Positions 1-9,608 are shown, numbered from the stretch's first letter. The stretch is DNA of 64,000 nt from an uncultured Granulosicoccus sp. (GCA_937991945.1 CALKLO010000001.1:20555-84554); one strand, 5' to 3'. Numbers and translations: made by a program. Notes: generated by a model not told the origin, from the letters alone.

Positions 1-870
1 CGCAAAGTAAAAAAGAGAAGTGCAGCCCCGATGAACGGTGGGTCTGTTTCTCGACGGCTTGGTCGTGGACTAGATTTTGCCGAGGTTAGGGAATACCAAC
101 CAGGCGACGATGTCCGCATGATTGACTGGAAAGTCACAGCGCGTACTGGTCGGGCGCACACCAAACTATTTGTTGAGGAACGAGAGCGGCCCGTTTTACT
201 GGTGGTTGATTGTCGTAACTCAATGCGTTTTGGAACAAGGGGCATGTTTAAGTCTGTCATGGCCGCTCGCTTGGCTGCACTTTTAGGCTGGTGCGCTATC
301 GGTGGGCAAGATCGAGTCGGCGGCTTTGTCTTTACTAACAACACACACAGCGAGGTTCGACCTCAGTCTGGCAGGCGCGGTTTAATGGCGCTATTTCGTG
401 CCATGCAGCAAAGCCAATTAGAGCCTAATGCCGGTGACGCCGACGCATCTGTAGACACATTGGCAGATACTATGTCGCGTCTTCGTACGGGCGTTCATGG
501 CGGAAGTACCGTTGTGTTGTTAAGTGACTTTAGTGGCTTCGATGATCAATCGCGAGTTGCGCTCGGTGGCATGCTGCAATCCTTAGACGTCGTTGCTGTA
601 CAAGTGTGCGACCCATTAGAATTTACCTTGCCGACACCAGGGCGTTATACGTTTCGATCTAATCGATCCGATGCGGGTGAGAGACTCTTTATGCAGGTAG
701 GTTCTAAGCAGCAACAGAACCAATACCACGAGCGGTTTTTACAACGTCAAGCAGATTTGAAGTCGCTTTTTTCTACAAATAGACACTATTTCACGACTGT
801 TCTCACTAGCGATTCATTGCTAGATGCATCGTCAAGGATTTTAACCAGACAACGACAAGCTGCTGATTAA
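1..870 (+). CDS. DUF58 domain protein, 5' truncated (Bat operon)
   Basis: The reading frame is open from the first base, and the first ATG (31) lies close to the conserved DUF58 block (G-x-D-F-x-E-x-R-E-Y then GDD-x-R-x-IDW, about residues 14-34 counted from that ATG). Family members usually carry more sequence before this block, so the true start probably lies left of the window. A VWA-like fold follows, with VVDCRNSM as a MIDAS-like strand. DUF58 proteins sit between a MoxR AAA+ ATPase and the VWA proteins of Bat/aerotolerance-type operons, where they are thought to help a MoxR-driven chaperone or metal-insertion machine. The next gene starts 2 bases after the stop, so they are surely cotranscribed. 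The family call is firm; the molecular role is inferred from the family. Confidence 0.88.
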   Translation, partial: RKVKKRSAAPMNGGSVSRRLGRGLDFAEVREYQPGDDVRMIDWKVTARTGRAHTKLFVEERERPVLLVVDCRNSMRFGTRGMFKSVMAARLAALLGWCAIGGQDRVGGFVFTNNTHSEVRPQSGRRGLMALFRAMQQSQLEPNAGDADASVDTLADTMSRLRTGVHGGSTVVLLSDFSGFDDQSRVALGGMLQSLDVVAVQVCDPLEFTLPTPGRYTFRSNRSDAGERLFMQVGSKQQQNQYHERFLQRQADLKSLFSTNRHYFTTVLTSDSLLDASSRILTRQRQAAD

Positions 871-872
871 TC

Positions 873-1358
873 GTGGACGAAAAGGAAGCCTTAATCAGTC
901 AGTTGAAGAGCGTGCAGTTGCCCGAGGTGAGCGGTTTTCCAGCGATGGGTTGGTGGGTGCTGCTGGCAGTCTTGGTACTTATTGCATTGCTAGTGTGGTT
1001 CGCATCAGAGCGTCATCGTGCTATGCGGTGGCAACGAGAAGCAAAGCAGGAAATTGCGCGAATTAGAGCAGCTGTTCCCAGCCAGAGCGTGTCAAGCACG
1101 CTAGCGGATACATCGCGCTTAGCTAGGCGGGTACTGCTGCTGAGTAAGCCTCGTGAGCAAGTGGCATCGTTGCACGGTGACCAGTGGTTGCACGCGTTGG
1201 ATGGCATTTGTGATCGTCCCTTATTTGCTGAAGGTTTTGGCAAGCTATTGCAAAGCTATCAGTACCAGCGCGATCCAAAAGTCAGTACCGCTGATTTGAA
1301 TTCATTAATGGATGCCATGGACGAATTAATTCGCTCGGCAGCACGGCACATTAAATGA
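873..1358 (+). CDS. DUF4381 domain membrane protein
   Basis: A 161-residue protein starting at GTG 873, two bases after the DUF58 stop. It has a short N-terminal segment, one strongly hydrophobic helix (about residues 26-44, WWVLLAVLVLIALLVWF) and a soluble, basic alpha-helical C-terminal part. Size, topology and position match DUF4381, the small membrane protein found between DUF58 and the first VWA protein in proteobacterial Bat operons. Its end overlaps the next start by 4 bases (ATGA), which implies translational coupling. Function is unknown; it may anchor the cytoplasmic components at the membrane. The call rests on gene order and topology more than on motifs. Confidence 0.75.
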   Translation: MDEKEALISQLKSVQLPEVSGFPAMGWWVLLAVLVLIALLVWFASERHRAMRWQREAKQEIARIRAAVPSQSVSSTLADTSRLARRVLLLSKPREQVASLHGDQWLHALDGICDRPLFAEGFGKLLQSYQYQRDPKVSTADLNSLMDAMDELIRSAARHIK

Positions 1359-2374
1359 CATTGGCTGACATCACATGGCTACACCCTTGGGTGTTGTGGT
1401 TGTTACCGCTGCCGTTTCTTGTCTATCGGTTTGCACCGCCTCGGCCGGTGGCAAGCCAACGTGCCTTGTTGGTTCCCGATATTGAGCCCTATAAGAGCGT
1501 TAGTGGGGGTGCCTCAGGAGCCAATAAATCTGTTTGGCTACGCCTGTTTGTATTGTTTCTTGTTTGGGTTACCTTGCTGTTATCCGCTGCGCGCCCTCAG
1601 CATTTTGGAGATGCTATCGGTGTCCCAGTCACAGGACGAGACTTGATGCTGGGTATCGATATTTCAGGCAGCATGCGTGAAGCGGATCTGTATGCAGGAA
1701 ACACTAAGGCCACGCGTATGGCTGTGGTCAAGCAAGTGGCTAAGGATTTTGTCTTGCGCCGAACAGGAGACCGCGTGGGAATAGTCATGTTCGGTTCCCA
1801 AGCCTACGTGCAAACCCCGCTAACGCACGATCATGAAACAGTTTTACATTTTCTTGATGAAGCAACGGTTGGTCTTGCTGGACGTTCAACCGCTATTGGC
1901 GATGCAATAGGCCTAGCTGTTAAGCGATTGCGTGATAGGCCCGAAGCTGCACGCGTACTCATTCTATTAACAGATGGTGCAAATTCTGCAGGCGTCATTG
2001 AACCGATAGATGCCGCAAGATTGGCCAACGACAATGACATTAAAATTCATGCTATTGGAGTGGGAGCTGAGGCACGCGATAGCGTGTTTAATTCAGCCTT
2101 TGGAACCCGTCGCAGTGAGCTAGATGAAGAAACACTAAGAGCGGTGAGTAGTGCGACAGGCGGGCAGTATTTTCGTGCCCGTAACCAGCAGGAGCTTGCC
2201 AACATTTATCGAGAAATTGATAAGTTGGAACCCACAGAGTTGGAATCAGAAGAATATCGCCCATTGCGAGAATTGTTTGCCTGGCCGCTAGGTGCTGCAC
2301 TTGTATTGTCATTGCTGTGGGTGCTGTTAGGCTTTTCTCGTTCTAAGAACCAAAACGTGAGGATAAGCGCGTGA
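1355..2374 (+). CDS. batA: VWA domain membrane protein, BatA-like
   Basis: A 339-residue protein with two N-terminal membrane helices (about residues 10-27 and 62-80), a von Willebrand A domain (about 95-290) and a C-terminal helix (about 308-326). The metal-ion-dependent adhesion site is complete: D-I-S-G-S near residue 101, a TPLTHD threonine, and LTDGAN. This is the classic BatA arrangement, with the VWA domain outside the cytoplasm between membrane anchors. The start overlaps the DUF4381 stop, and the stop overlaps the next start (2371-2374). Bat proteins are linked to stress and oxygen tolerance and to MoxR-type ATPases; the actual substrate is unknown. Confidence 0.88.
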   Translation: MTLADITWLHPWVLWLLPLPFLVYRFAPPRPVASQRALLVPDIEPYKSVSGGASGANKSVWLRLFVLFLVWVTLLLSAARPQHFGDAIGVPVTGRDLMLGIDISGSMREADLYAGNTKATRMAVVKQVAKDFVLRRTGDRVGIVMFGSQAYVQTPLTHDHETVLHFLDEATVGLAGRSTAIGDAIGLAVKRLRDRPEAARVLILLTDGANSAGVIEPIDAARLANDNDIKIHAIGVGAEARDSVFNSAFGTRRSELDEETLRAVSSATGGQYFRARNQQELANIYREIDKLEPTELESEEYRPLRELFAWPLGAALVLSLLWVLLGFSRSKNQNVRISA

Positions 2375-3366
2375 TGGAACTGGGTTTGTCGTGGTTGCGG
2401 CCTGCGTGGCTTTGGGGGTTTCTACCCTTGCTGGGCATTGCTTTGTTGTGGCTAAGGCAAGCTCAATCGCATAGCGATTGGGAGAGTATGGTTGATCCCG
2501 CGTTACAGCCCTATGTCATTGAAGAAGCGCAAGGAGTGCGGCAGTTTGCACCCTGGTTGTTGTTCGTCGCATGGGCGTTTTGTTTACTGTTGCTTGCAGG
2601 GCCAGTCTGGAAGCAGCAGGAAGTACCTGTGTTTGAGGCGCAGCAATCTGAAGTCATTGTGTTTGATTTATCACGATCTATGCATGCCGACGACGTTGCC
2701 CCAAATAGGTTGACTCGTGCACGTTTCAAGTTGCTTGATCTGTTAGATCGGAGTGAGGGTCGACAAACCGGGCTTATCGCCTTTGCTGAACGTCCGTATA
2801 TTATTAGCCCCTTAACCGATGATGCGAAAACTATTGCAGCGTTTGTTCCGTCGCTCGACCCCGATGTGATTCCGGTGCAGGGCAGTCGTATAGATTTAGC
2901 CATTGAACGAGCTGTTACATTGTTGGTACAAGCAGGTGTACCCCACGGCCACATCATTCTTATCACGGATGATTCGGTCAGTGATAGCGATAGGGCCGCC
3001 GCTGCCACTGCACAAATGCAGGGACATCGAGTATCAGTTCTGGGTATTGGCACTGCAGCTGGCTCGCCGTTACGAGATGAGACAGGGCAGTTTTTACAAC
3101 AGAGTAACGGCGCGATAGTTGTGCCTAGGCTAGACATGTCTGCACTCAGAACATTGGCAACATCAGGTAATGGGGTGGCCGTTCAAATGAGCGCCAACTC
3201 AGATGACTTAGATAGCTTGAACACCGTTCGAGAAGCCATTGCTGTGCAAACAATCGATGTTGAATCGGCAGGTCAACAAATCTATTGGATTGAGTATGCG
3301 CCTTGGGGTGTTTGGTTGTTACTCATCGGACTCATTGGATCCTTTCGTCGAGGAATTGCCTCATGA
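2371..3366 (+). CDS. batB: VWA domain membrane protein, BatB-like
   Basis: A second VWA protein of 331 residues with the same build as its upstream partner: two N-terminal helices (about 10-25 and 58-76), a VWA domain with an intact MIDAS D-L-S-R-S near residue 98 and LITDD, and a C-terminal helix (about 307-325). Start candidates are GTG 2371 and the adjacent ATG 2374; GTG overlaps the previous stop. Its own stop overlaps the next start (ATGA, 3363-3366). In many gammaproteobacteria this VWA domain is fused to the TPR protein encoded next, but here they are separate coupled genes. Confidence in the family is high; the function is not defined. Confidence 0.87.
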   Translation: MMELGLSWLRPAWLWGFLPLLGIALLWLRQAQSHSDWESMVDPALQPYVIEEAQGVRQFAPWLLFVAWAFCLLLLAGPVWKQQEVPVFEAQQSEVIVFDLSRSMHADDVAPNRLTRARFKLLDLLDRSEGRQTGLIAFAERPYIISPLTDDAKTIAAFVPSLDPDVIPVQGSRIDLAIERAVTLLVQAGVPHGHIILITDDSVSDSDRAAAATAQMQGHRVSVLGIGTAAGSPLRDETGQFLQQSNGAIVVPRLDMSALRTLATSGNGVAVQMSANSDDLDSLNTVREAIAVQTIDVESAGQQIYWIEYAPWGVWLLLIGLIGSFRRGIAS

Positions 3367-4247
3367 AACTTCTGCATGTGAGTTTTTTGGTTTTGATCTG
3401 TTACCCAGCGTCGGTGTTAAGTGATTGGAATGATTGGTGGAGTACGCCAGCGCAGCAGGCTTTAAAGTTGTATGAGTCGGGTAATCCTGAGTCTTTGTTA
3501 GATAATGCGCCTGATGCAAATTGGGAGGGTATTGGACAATTTGGAACAGGGGATTTTGAAGGTGCAGCCCAAACATTTGCCAACAATAGGCAGGCATTGT
3601 CTGACGCGGGGCAATCAGCTGTCGCTAATACTGCGCTGTACAACCAGGCGTTGAGTGAAATTATGGCGGGTCAGTATGAAGCAGCACTCGAAGGTCTGGA
3701 CGAGCTACTTAAGTCTGCTCCCGATCATGCAGATGCGTCGCACAATCGTAATATCGCTCAACAGCTTTTAGAGCTCGAGCAGCAGCAACAAGAAAACCAA
3801 GATTCCCAGGACGGTGAACAAGGCGATTCCGATGAGCAAAACTCATCCGACTCCGAGCAGTCTGAAGGCTCTGAATCGTCGGGTGATTCCTCAGAGTCAT
3901 CAGATTCTGAGAATGCTGACAATAGTGACGAGCCCGGTGATTCTTCATCAGAAGGTGAGGATCAAGACAGTGAGTCTGATAGTGCGTCTGAAGAACAAGA
4001 GCAACAAGACGCACAAGACGCCGCTGATGCACTAGAAGCAGAGGCGCAACAAGGTGAGCAAGAGAGCACCGAAGGCGAGGGAGTGCAGGCCGTAGAATCG
4101 GATCAACCTCTCAGCGAATCCGAACAAGCCACTGAACAACTATTGAGGCGAATACCTGATGATCCCAGAGGATTATTGCGCCGTAAACTCGAGCAGAGTC
4201 ACCGAAGTGAATACCCGGAGGTGCGAGATGCCGTTGAGCCTTGGTAG
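3363..4247 (+). CDS. TPR protein with long acidic tail, BatC-like
   Basis: I place the start at ATG 3363, which overlaps the BatB stop and opens a signal peptide (MKLLHVSFLVLICYPASVLS). An upstream in-frame start (3303) would put hydrophilic BatB-overlapping sequence first. The 294-residue protein has a TPR-like helical part (about residues 28-130: repeated tubule of A/L/G-rich helices, YNQALSEIMAGQYEAAL), then about 140 residues made almost only of S, E, D, Q and G, and a conserved C-terminal tail with LLRRIPDDPRGLLRRKLE. That tail is typical of VWA/TPR Bat proteins. It is exported and probably works at the periplasmic face with the VWA proteins. The acidic stretch may bind cations or a basic partner (inference). 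Confidence 0.82.
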   Translation: MKLLHVSFLVLICYPASVLSDWNDWWSTPAQQALKLYESGNPESLLDNAPDANWEGIGQFGTGDFEGAAQTFANNRQALSDAGQSAVANTALYNQALSEIMAGQYEAALEGLDELLKSAPDHADASHNRNIAQQLLELEQQQQENQDSQDGEQGDSDEQNSSDSEQSEGSESSGDSSESSDSENADNSDEPGDSSSEGEDQDSESDSASEEQEQQDAQDAADALEAEAQQGEQESTEGEGVQAVESDQPLSESEQATEQLLRRIPDDPRGLLRRKLEQSHRSEYPEVRDAVEPW

Positions 4248-6120
4248 TGTTGTTAATTTACGAGCCCGACCTTCAATGATTTACATACTGCAGTGCTTAC
4301 TTGTGTTGGTGTCACTGACATCGATCACGCATGCGGTTGCTCAAGACGGTACGGTGAATAGCAAACTGAGTGCAACTACCATTACACGTGATGAGTCCGT
4401 TACCTTGGAGATCGTTGCTATCGGGATGGATGCGGAGCTTGATATTTCTTCGCTAGATAAAGACTTTGAAGTCGTGGGGCGCTCAAGCTCTCGAGAAGTC
4501 AATAGTGTTTTAAACGCATCGGGTCGGCTGCAAACTACCAGCACTGTGAAATGGGCGGTTCAACTGTTACCTAAAGATATCGGCATTTTTACGGTACCTC
4601 CGATTCGTGTTGGCAACGTACGTAGCCAATCTCACACATTAACGGTTAATGATTTACCCACCGGAGCCCAGCGCGATATCTTTGTTGAGGCCGTGGTTGA
4701 CACAACAACGCCATGGGTACAATCACAGGTGTTGATGACCCTGAAAGTATTTCAAGCTATCGACATCATTGATGGGGGGCTGGATGTTCCAGAAGGCGAC
4801 GGCTTAGTTGTTGAACGATTGGGCGAAGATACTCGAAGTACAGAGACCCGTGAAGGACGTCAATACAGTGTGACGACCAGACAATTTGCGCTGTTCCCAC
4901 AAAAAAGTGGAGCAATTAATCTGGAGCCGATAACCTTAAGTGTCTCAGTGCATGCCGACTCAACACAGGTTCGAACTTTCTTCTCGCCAACGAGAAAACT
5001 CACCCGGCGGACTGACAACATTACATTGAATGTAAAGCCGCGACCTGCGTCAGGTTCGGCTTGGTGGTTGCCAGCACAGGCTGTGCAGCTAGACAGTCAA
5101 TGGATTGGAAACAAAGCAGAGGCGTCCGTTGATCAACCGTTAACAAGAACGATTACGCTAAGAGCTAGCGGCGCTGCTGATACGCAACTTCCCGATATCA
5201 ATATACCGGCGGTAGAAGGGGCGAGCGTTTATGCAGAACAACCTATTCGTAAATTAGGCGCAAACGCGCAGGGTGTGCTCTCTGAGCTAACGCTTAAATG
5301 GGTAATCATTCCGCAGCGGGAAGGTGTTATCGAATTACCCCCAGTCGCTGTGGAGTGGTTCAACACCCGGAGTGGCAGCGTCGAAACGGCTGTTTTGCCC
5401 GCTGAAACTATCCAGGTGACGGCAGCACCCTCCGTTGTTCGACCGCAACCTGTCGATCCGGCTGGTCCATCAGATGCTGAGCAACTCACGCGCATAGAAC
5501 CTGCTGTGTCGGTGACAGGCGAGCAAGCTCAAACAGATCAGCTGACGCCTTCTGCCACCCTAAGTCCTGCGTTAGTGCGTGAGCTTGGTGAGATCAAATC
5601 AGAGCTTTCATGGTGGCGCAGTGTTGCATTGTTAGTCTTGCTCTTATGGGTGCTTAGTGCGCTTTATTACTGGTGGTCAAAATCGACTGCTAGGTTGAAT
5701 TCAGAAGGTCGAGGAAAAATGCGTCGATCCTTGGGCGCTATTAGAAATACAGCGACCGCTTCGCTTGCGAGCATGCAACCTCTGGGTGGGGTCGCTGCCA
5801 GTTGCAAAAATGGTGATCTGGAAACGATTCGATCAGCGCTTATTGAATGGTCAAGCCGGCAGTGGCCCGATGACACTCCATTGAGTTTAAACGCCTTGGT
5901 GAAGCAGTTACATGAGAGCCCGGCTAAGGAGTCTGTTAAAGCATTGGATGCAGCTCTCTACAGTGGGCGAAGTAGTCCTGAATCAGCTGAACAATTGTTG
6001 TTGCGCTTGCGTGCATTGCCCGAACAATTGAAGGCGGCTGTTGAAATCAGCGAGAAAGATTCAGCAGCTAACCAAGCATCTGGGCAGGTTACCTCTGGTA
6101 CTGGGTTACCGACACTTTAA
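4228..6120 (+). CDS. batD: BatD-like membrane protein (oxygen tolerance family)
   Basis: The start is set at ATG 4228 because GGAGG at 4217-4221 gives a good ribosome binding site; the gene overlaps the TPR gene by 20 bases. The 630-residue product has an N-terminal signal/anchor (about residues 17-36), a large periplasmic region of Ig-like beta domains with the BatD hallmarks (alternating SVTLEI and FPQKSG-type strands), one membrane helix at about 458-480 (SVALLVLLLWVLSALYYWW), and a cytoplasmic helical tail. It closes the Bat operon. BatD proteins are thought to work with the two VWA proteins; no enzymatic motif is visible. Confidence 0.85.
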   Translation: MPLSLGSVVNLRARPSMIYILQCLLVLVSLTSITHAVAQDGTVNSKLSATTITRDESVTLEIVAIGMDAELDISSLDKDFEVVGRSSSREVNSVLNASGRLQTTSTVKWAVQLLPKDIGIFTVPPIRVGNVRSQSHTLTVNDLPTGAQRDIFVEAVVDTTTPWVQSQVLMTLKVFQAIDIIDGGLDVPEGDGLVVERLGEDTRSTETREGRQYSVTTRQFALFPQKSGAINLEPITLSVSVHADSTQVRTFFSPTRKLTRRTDNITLNVKPRPASGSAWWLPAQAVQLDSQWIGNKAEASVDQPLTRTITLRASGAADTQLPDINIPAVEGASVYAEQPIRKLGANAQGVLSELTLKWVIIPQREGVIELPPVAVEWFNTRSGSVETAVLPAETIQVTAAPSVVRPQPVDPAGPSDAEQLTRIEPAVSVTGEQAQTDQLTPSATLSPALVRELGEIKSELSWWRSVALLVLLLWVLSALYYWWSKSTARLNSEGRGKMRRSLGAIRNTATASLASMQPLGGVAASCKNGDLETIRSALIEWSSRQWPDDTPLSLNALVKQLHESPAKESVKALDAALYSGRSSPESAEQLLLRLRALPEQLKAAVEISEKDSAANQASGQVTSGTGLPTL

Positions 6121-6166
6121 CCGCTTAAAAATGCACGTAAAAGAGCCGAAAGGCTAGGCACGATCC

Positions 6167-7603
6167 TTGAGAGTACTGGTGCACGAGAGCCATACACGGC
6201 TTGCTCTGCATAGTGCTGTGACAATACGTACCGCCCACAAGCTGACGCCAACCCAAACTTGGAGACAAACTACTGACTCTCCCGGCCAGCGTCTGTGTGC
6301 CTATGTTCAACGTTTGATAATTGCTTTTTTACTGTTACTTGTATCCTCCATTGACGTGTTGGCTGCCGATGCGATACCCGGAGAGCAATGGTGTAATCGG
6401 ACGGTCGACAGCATTCGATTTGTCGGAAACAAAGTAACCCAGTATGAGGTGATGAGCCGAGAGCTTTTGCAAAAAGTCGGTCAGCCATGCTCGTTAGATG
6501 ACGTTATAGACGGCATCCAAAACAATCTAGATTTAGGTCTATTTAAATCGGTTAGGGCAGAGTTGCACCTTGATGAGGATCATCTCGAGCTGGTGTATTT
6601 CGTTGATGAAAAAATATATTTCCTACCGATTCCGCGATTTAGTCGAACCTCTGACGGAGAGCTTCGATTTGGCGCTCAGCTGCGTTGGGACAATTTCCTG
6701 GGGCGGCTGCATCAGTTAAAACTCACCTATGAAAAACGACAAGAGGACAACGGACAAGGCAGAACTGGCTACGTGCATTCTCTGGACTACGTTGTGCCCC
6801 GATTCTTCGGTAGTCGATTTGGTTTGGGCGTGAGTATGAAACGTATACGCAACAACACAGAATTAGCGCAAGATGGCCAAGTGTACGGCGAGGCGCTTCA
6901 GGAGCGACAGCGTGCCGAGTTCCGGGTTGCACGCTGGGCCAACGAATCTGAAGGCGTGCAGGGCTTGAGTTATTTTGCAGGTGCCGGCATCGAGCGCCGT
7001 GATTACGAGCTTCGATCGGGCACGACAGGCCCATTTAGTGACGGACTAAACGTCACATTACTGACTGGATTTGAAGTGCAGCGGGTACACCGTTCGGCGT
7101 TTAGCCGGCGAGGGTTTCAGTATGGCGTTACACTTAGAGTTGCAGATACCGCCTTGGGTGGTGACTTCAGCTATGCGCAATTGGATGCATTTTCACGATT
7201 GTATATACCTTTGCAAAGGCCGCAAACGAATCTGAATGTACAATTCAGGCTAGGTCTGAGCTCCATGGCACCATTTGGTCAACGCAATTACGGTGTAGGG
7301 GGAGGAGAACTCATTCGTGGACTGCGAACGGGCACAGCTACTGGGGACATTCTCATGGTGGCAAATGCTGAGTATCTATCTGGCTTTTTCGCATACCCTG
7401 CGTGGCGTTGGGTTGCATTTGCCGATGTCGGGAACGTCTATCTAAAAGATGATGTCAACCTACTAAAGCAAGTGGGTAGAGGCGGAGTTGGTTTACGCTG
7501 GAAGCTTGAGCAGCTCACTAGCACCGATTTACGGATTGATATTGCATGGGATTCCAAACGCAGCAAGCTGACACCCTATGTCTCTACCAGTTTGACATTT
7601 TGA
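6167..7603 (+). CDS. BamA/TamA-superfamily outer-membrane barrel with one POTRA domain
   Basis: The protein has a POTRA-like domain (VDSIRFVGNKVTQYEV...CSLDDVIDGIQNNLDLGLF, about residues 80-150) followed by a beta-barrel rich in alternating aromatic strands. It ends in the C-terminal phenylalanine (STSLTF) recognised by the BAM machine. The barrel contains GGGELIRGLRTG, corresponding to the conserved substrate/L6 loop region of the Omp85 family. The start is uncertain: no in-frame ATG exists. TTG 6167 gives 478 residues, but a signal peptide (LIIAFLLLLVSSIDVLA) begins near TTG 6314, which may be the real start. With a single POTRA it resembles surface-antigen D15 or phospholipase-partner proteins rather than BamA itself. 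Confidence 0.75.
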   Translation: MRVLVHESHTRLALHSAVTIRTAHKLTPTQTWRQTTDSPGQRLCAYVQRLIIAFLLLLVSSIDVLAADAIPGEQWCNRTVDSIRFVGNKVTQYEVMSRELLQKVGQPCSLDDVIDGIQNNLDLGLFKSVRAELHLDEDHLELVYFVDEKIYFLPIPRFSRTSDGELRFGAQLRWDNFLGRLHQLKLTYEKRQEDNGQGRTGYVHSLDYVVPRFFGSRFGLGVSMKRIRNNTELAQDGQVYGEALQERQRAEFRVARWANESEGVQGLSYFAGAGIERRDYELRSGTTGPFSDGLNVTLLTGFEVQRVHRSAFSRRGFQYGVTLRVADTALGGDFSYAQLDAFSRLYIPLQRPQTNLNVQFRLGLSSMAPFGQRNYGVGGGELIRGLRTGTATGDILMVANAEYLSGFFAYPAWRWVAFADVGNVYLKDDVNLLKQVGRGGVGLRWKLEQLTSTDLRIDIAWDSKRSKLTPYVSTSLTF

Positions 7604-7643
7604 CACTACAGTTGGTCGGTCTCCGACAGGACGAGAAAAACTC

Positions 7644-9608
7644 ATGACGACAGAATTTGCTCAGTACGATCACTGGCAGCTACAGCGCGATGCCGACAAT
7701 ATCGTATGGCTGGCGTTGGATAGGAAAGGGGAGACAACTAACTCCTTATCAGAAGCGGTAATCCGCGAGTTGGGTGATGTCGTTTCCGAACTGGAAGCTA
7801 AACTGCCTACCGGACTTGTCATCTCCTCCGCTAAAGAAGGTAGCTTTATTTTAGGTGCGGATATTCGAGAGTTTGATAACTTCGATGTGGCCCAAGATGT
7901 CACTGACATGATTAAACAAGGGCATGCGGTATTTGCTCGCCTTGAAAATTTAGGTTGTCACAAAGTGGCCTCGGTTCATGGTTTTTGTCTGGGTGGTGGT
8001 CTTGAGCTTGCACTGTGCTGCGACTACATTGTTGCGCTGAATGTACCTGAAACGAGAGTCGGCCTACCTGAAGTTAAATTAGGCATTTTCCCAGGCTTGG
8101 GGGGCACAACACGCTTAACTGAAAGAGTCGGTGGGTTCGCCGGCATGCAACTCATGCTAACCGGTCGCATGCTCCGAGCAGGCGCTGCAAGGGGTATGGG
8201 TGTATTCGATGAATTGGTCGATGAGTTCAGTTCCCTACGCTGGAGCGCTCGGCGGGCTATTTTGCAAAAGCGGCGTAAACGCGGACTATCTATCACTGCT
8301 AATTTGAGTAATCGTTTACCGTTCCGTCCTGCGCTGGCGGCTGTACTACGGCGTAAAACCGCTGAGAAAGCGAATCCTGAGCATTACCCCGCGCCGTTCA
8401 AAATGATTGATCTGTGGAGCAAGCACCGTGACAATCGACGGCGCATGTTCGATGGTGAGGCCAAAGAGGTTGGCGAGCTTATGGTCGGGCCTACCGCAAA
8501 AAATTTACGTCGTATCTTTTTCCTCACCGAGCGCATGAAAGCGCTCGGTAAGTCGACAGATTTTAAAGTACGTCGTGTGCATGTTATTGGGGCCGGCGTT
8601 ATGGGCGGCGATATAGCAGCCTGGTGCGTTATGCAAGGTATGGAAGTAACGCTGCAGGATCGAGAGCTTACGTATATTGAGCCTGCGTTGAAACGAGCTA
8701 AGGCACTGTTCAAAAAACGCTTAAAGAAAAAGCCCGCGATACTTGCGGCGCAAAGTCGCCTCATCGCGGACGTTGCAGGTGATGGTGTTCCATTGGCTGA
8801 CGTTATTATCGAAGCAATCTATGAAGACGCCGCTGCGAAACGTGCTTTGTATGCAGCGATAGAGCCTCGAATGGCTGATCATGCCGTGCTAGCAACCAAT
8901 ACGTCTGCGTTACCTCTTGAGGAGCTAGCACGTGATTTGTCTCAACCATCCAGATTGATTGGTTTGCATTTTTTCAACCCGGTCGCAAAAATGCCGCTTG
9001 TTGAAGTGGTGCATGGACAGGGTACGGATGACGCTATGGTGACGAAAGGGTGTTCGTTCGCATCACAAATTAATCGTTTTCCACTGCCTACCAAGAGCGC
9101 TCCCGGGTTTTTGGTTAATCGCGTTTTGGCTCCGTATCTCATGGAAGCCTTTACGCTTATGCTTGAAGGCATAGAAAAAGACACTATTGATGCCGCGGCT
9201 ATTCGTTTCGGTATGCCCATGGGCCCCATCGAATTAGCAGATGTCGTTGGCCTAGACGTGTGTATGAAAGTTGCCCAGACGTTGGCTACGGGTGATGTCG
9301 AAGCGCAACGTAATTTGTTGCAACAAAAGCTAGATGATAAAACGCTAGGCAAGAAAACCGGTCGAGGCTTTTATGTTTGGACTAAAGGTCGCCCGGATAG
9401 GCGCACTATCGATATGAATAGCCCCTACGGCGATCAAATGGCGGAACGGTTAATGAAACCCTTTTTAGCAGAGTGTATGGCAGCGTCTGCCGAAGGCATC
9501 GTTGAAGATGATGACCTTCTGGATGCAGGCATTATTTTTGGAACGGGCTTCGCACCTTTCAGAGGTGGCCCTATGCAGTACCTGAAGGATCAAGGAGAAC
9601 AAATCTGA
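7644..9608 (+). CDS. fadJ: Fatty acid oxidation multienzyme, enoyl-CoA hydratase / 3-hydroxyacyl-CoA dehydrogenase
   Basis: A 654-residue bifunctional alpha subunit of beta-oxidation. The N-terminal crotonase domain (about 1-190) keeps the oxyanion loop ILGADIREF and both catalytic glutamates (GGGLELAL and GLPEVKLG). The dehydrogenase domain begins with an NAD-binding VIGAGVMGGDIAA at about residue 312 and has LHFFNPVAKMPLVEVV with the catalytic His, then the C-terminal dimerisation repeats. It is shorter than E. coli FadJ (about 714). Its stop overlaps the thiolase start (TGATG at 9606-9610) with AAGGAG just upstream, so the two subunits are translated together. FadJ rather than FadB is favoured by the FadI-type partner. 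Cytoplasmic. Confidence 0.9.
   Translation: MTTEFAQYDHWQLQRDADNIVWLALDRKGETTNSLSEAVIRELGDVVSELEAKLPTGLVISSAKEGSFILGADIREFDNFDVAQDVTDMIKQGHAVFARLENLGCHKVASVHGFCLGGGLELALCCDYIVALNVPETRVGLPEVKLGIFPGLGGTTRLTERVGGFAGMQLMLTGRMLRAGAARGMGVFDELVDEFSSLRWSARRAILQKRRKRGLSITANLSNRLPFRPALAAVLRRKTAEKANPEHYPAPFKMIDLWSKHRDNRRRMFDGEAKEVGELMVGPTAKNLRRIFFLTERMKALGKSTDFKVRRVHVIGAGVMGGDIAAWCVMQGMEVTLQDRELTYIEPALKRAKALFKKRLKKKPAILAAQSRLIADVAGDGVPLADVIIEAIYEDAAAKRALYAAIEPRMADHAVLATNTSALPLEELARDLSQPSRLIGLHFFNPVAKMPLVEVVHGQGTDDAMVTKGCSFASQINRFPLPTKSAPGFLVNRVLAPYLMEAFTLMLEGIEKDTIDAAAIRFGMPMGPIELADVVGLDVCMKVAQTLATGDVEAQRNLLQQKLDDKTLGKKTGRGFYVWTKGRPDRRTIDMNSPYGDQMAERLMKPFLAECMAASAEGIVEDDDLLDAGIIFGTGFAPFRGGPMQYLKDQGEQI

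Noticed and set aside
2511..3137. A 208-codon open frame on the minus strand, antisense to the BatB gene
   Set aside because: It shadows a clearly conserved VWA gene, has no recognised motif, and its composition is what the reverse frame of that gene would give.
6121..6166. A separate small gene between batD and the outer-membrane barrel
   Set aside because: The gap is too short and no start codon with a ribosome site and reasonable frame is present.
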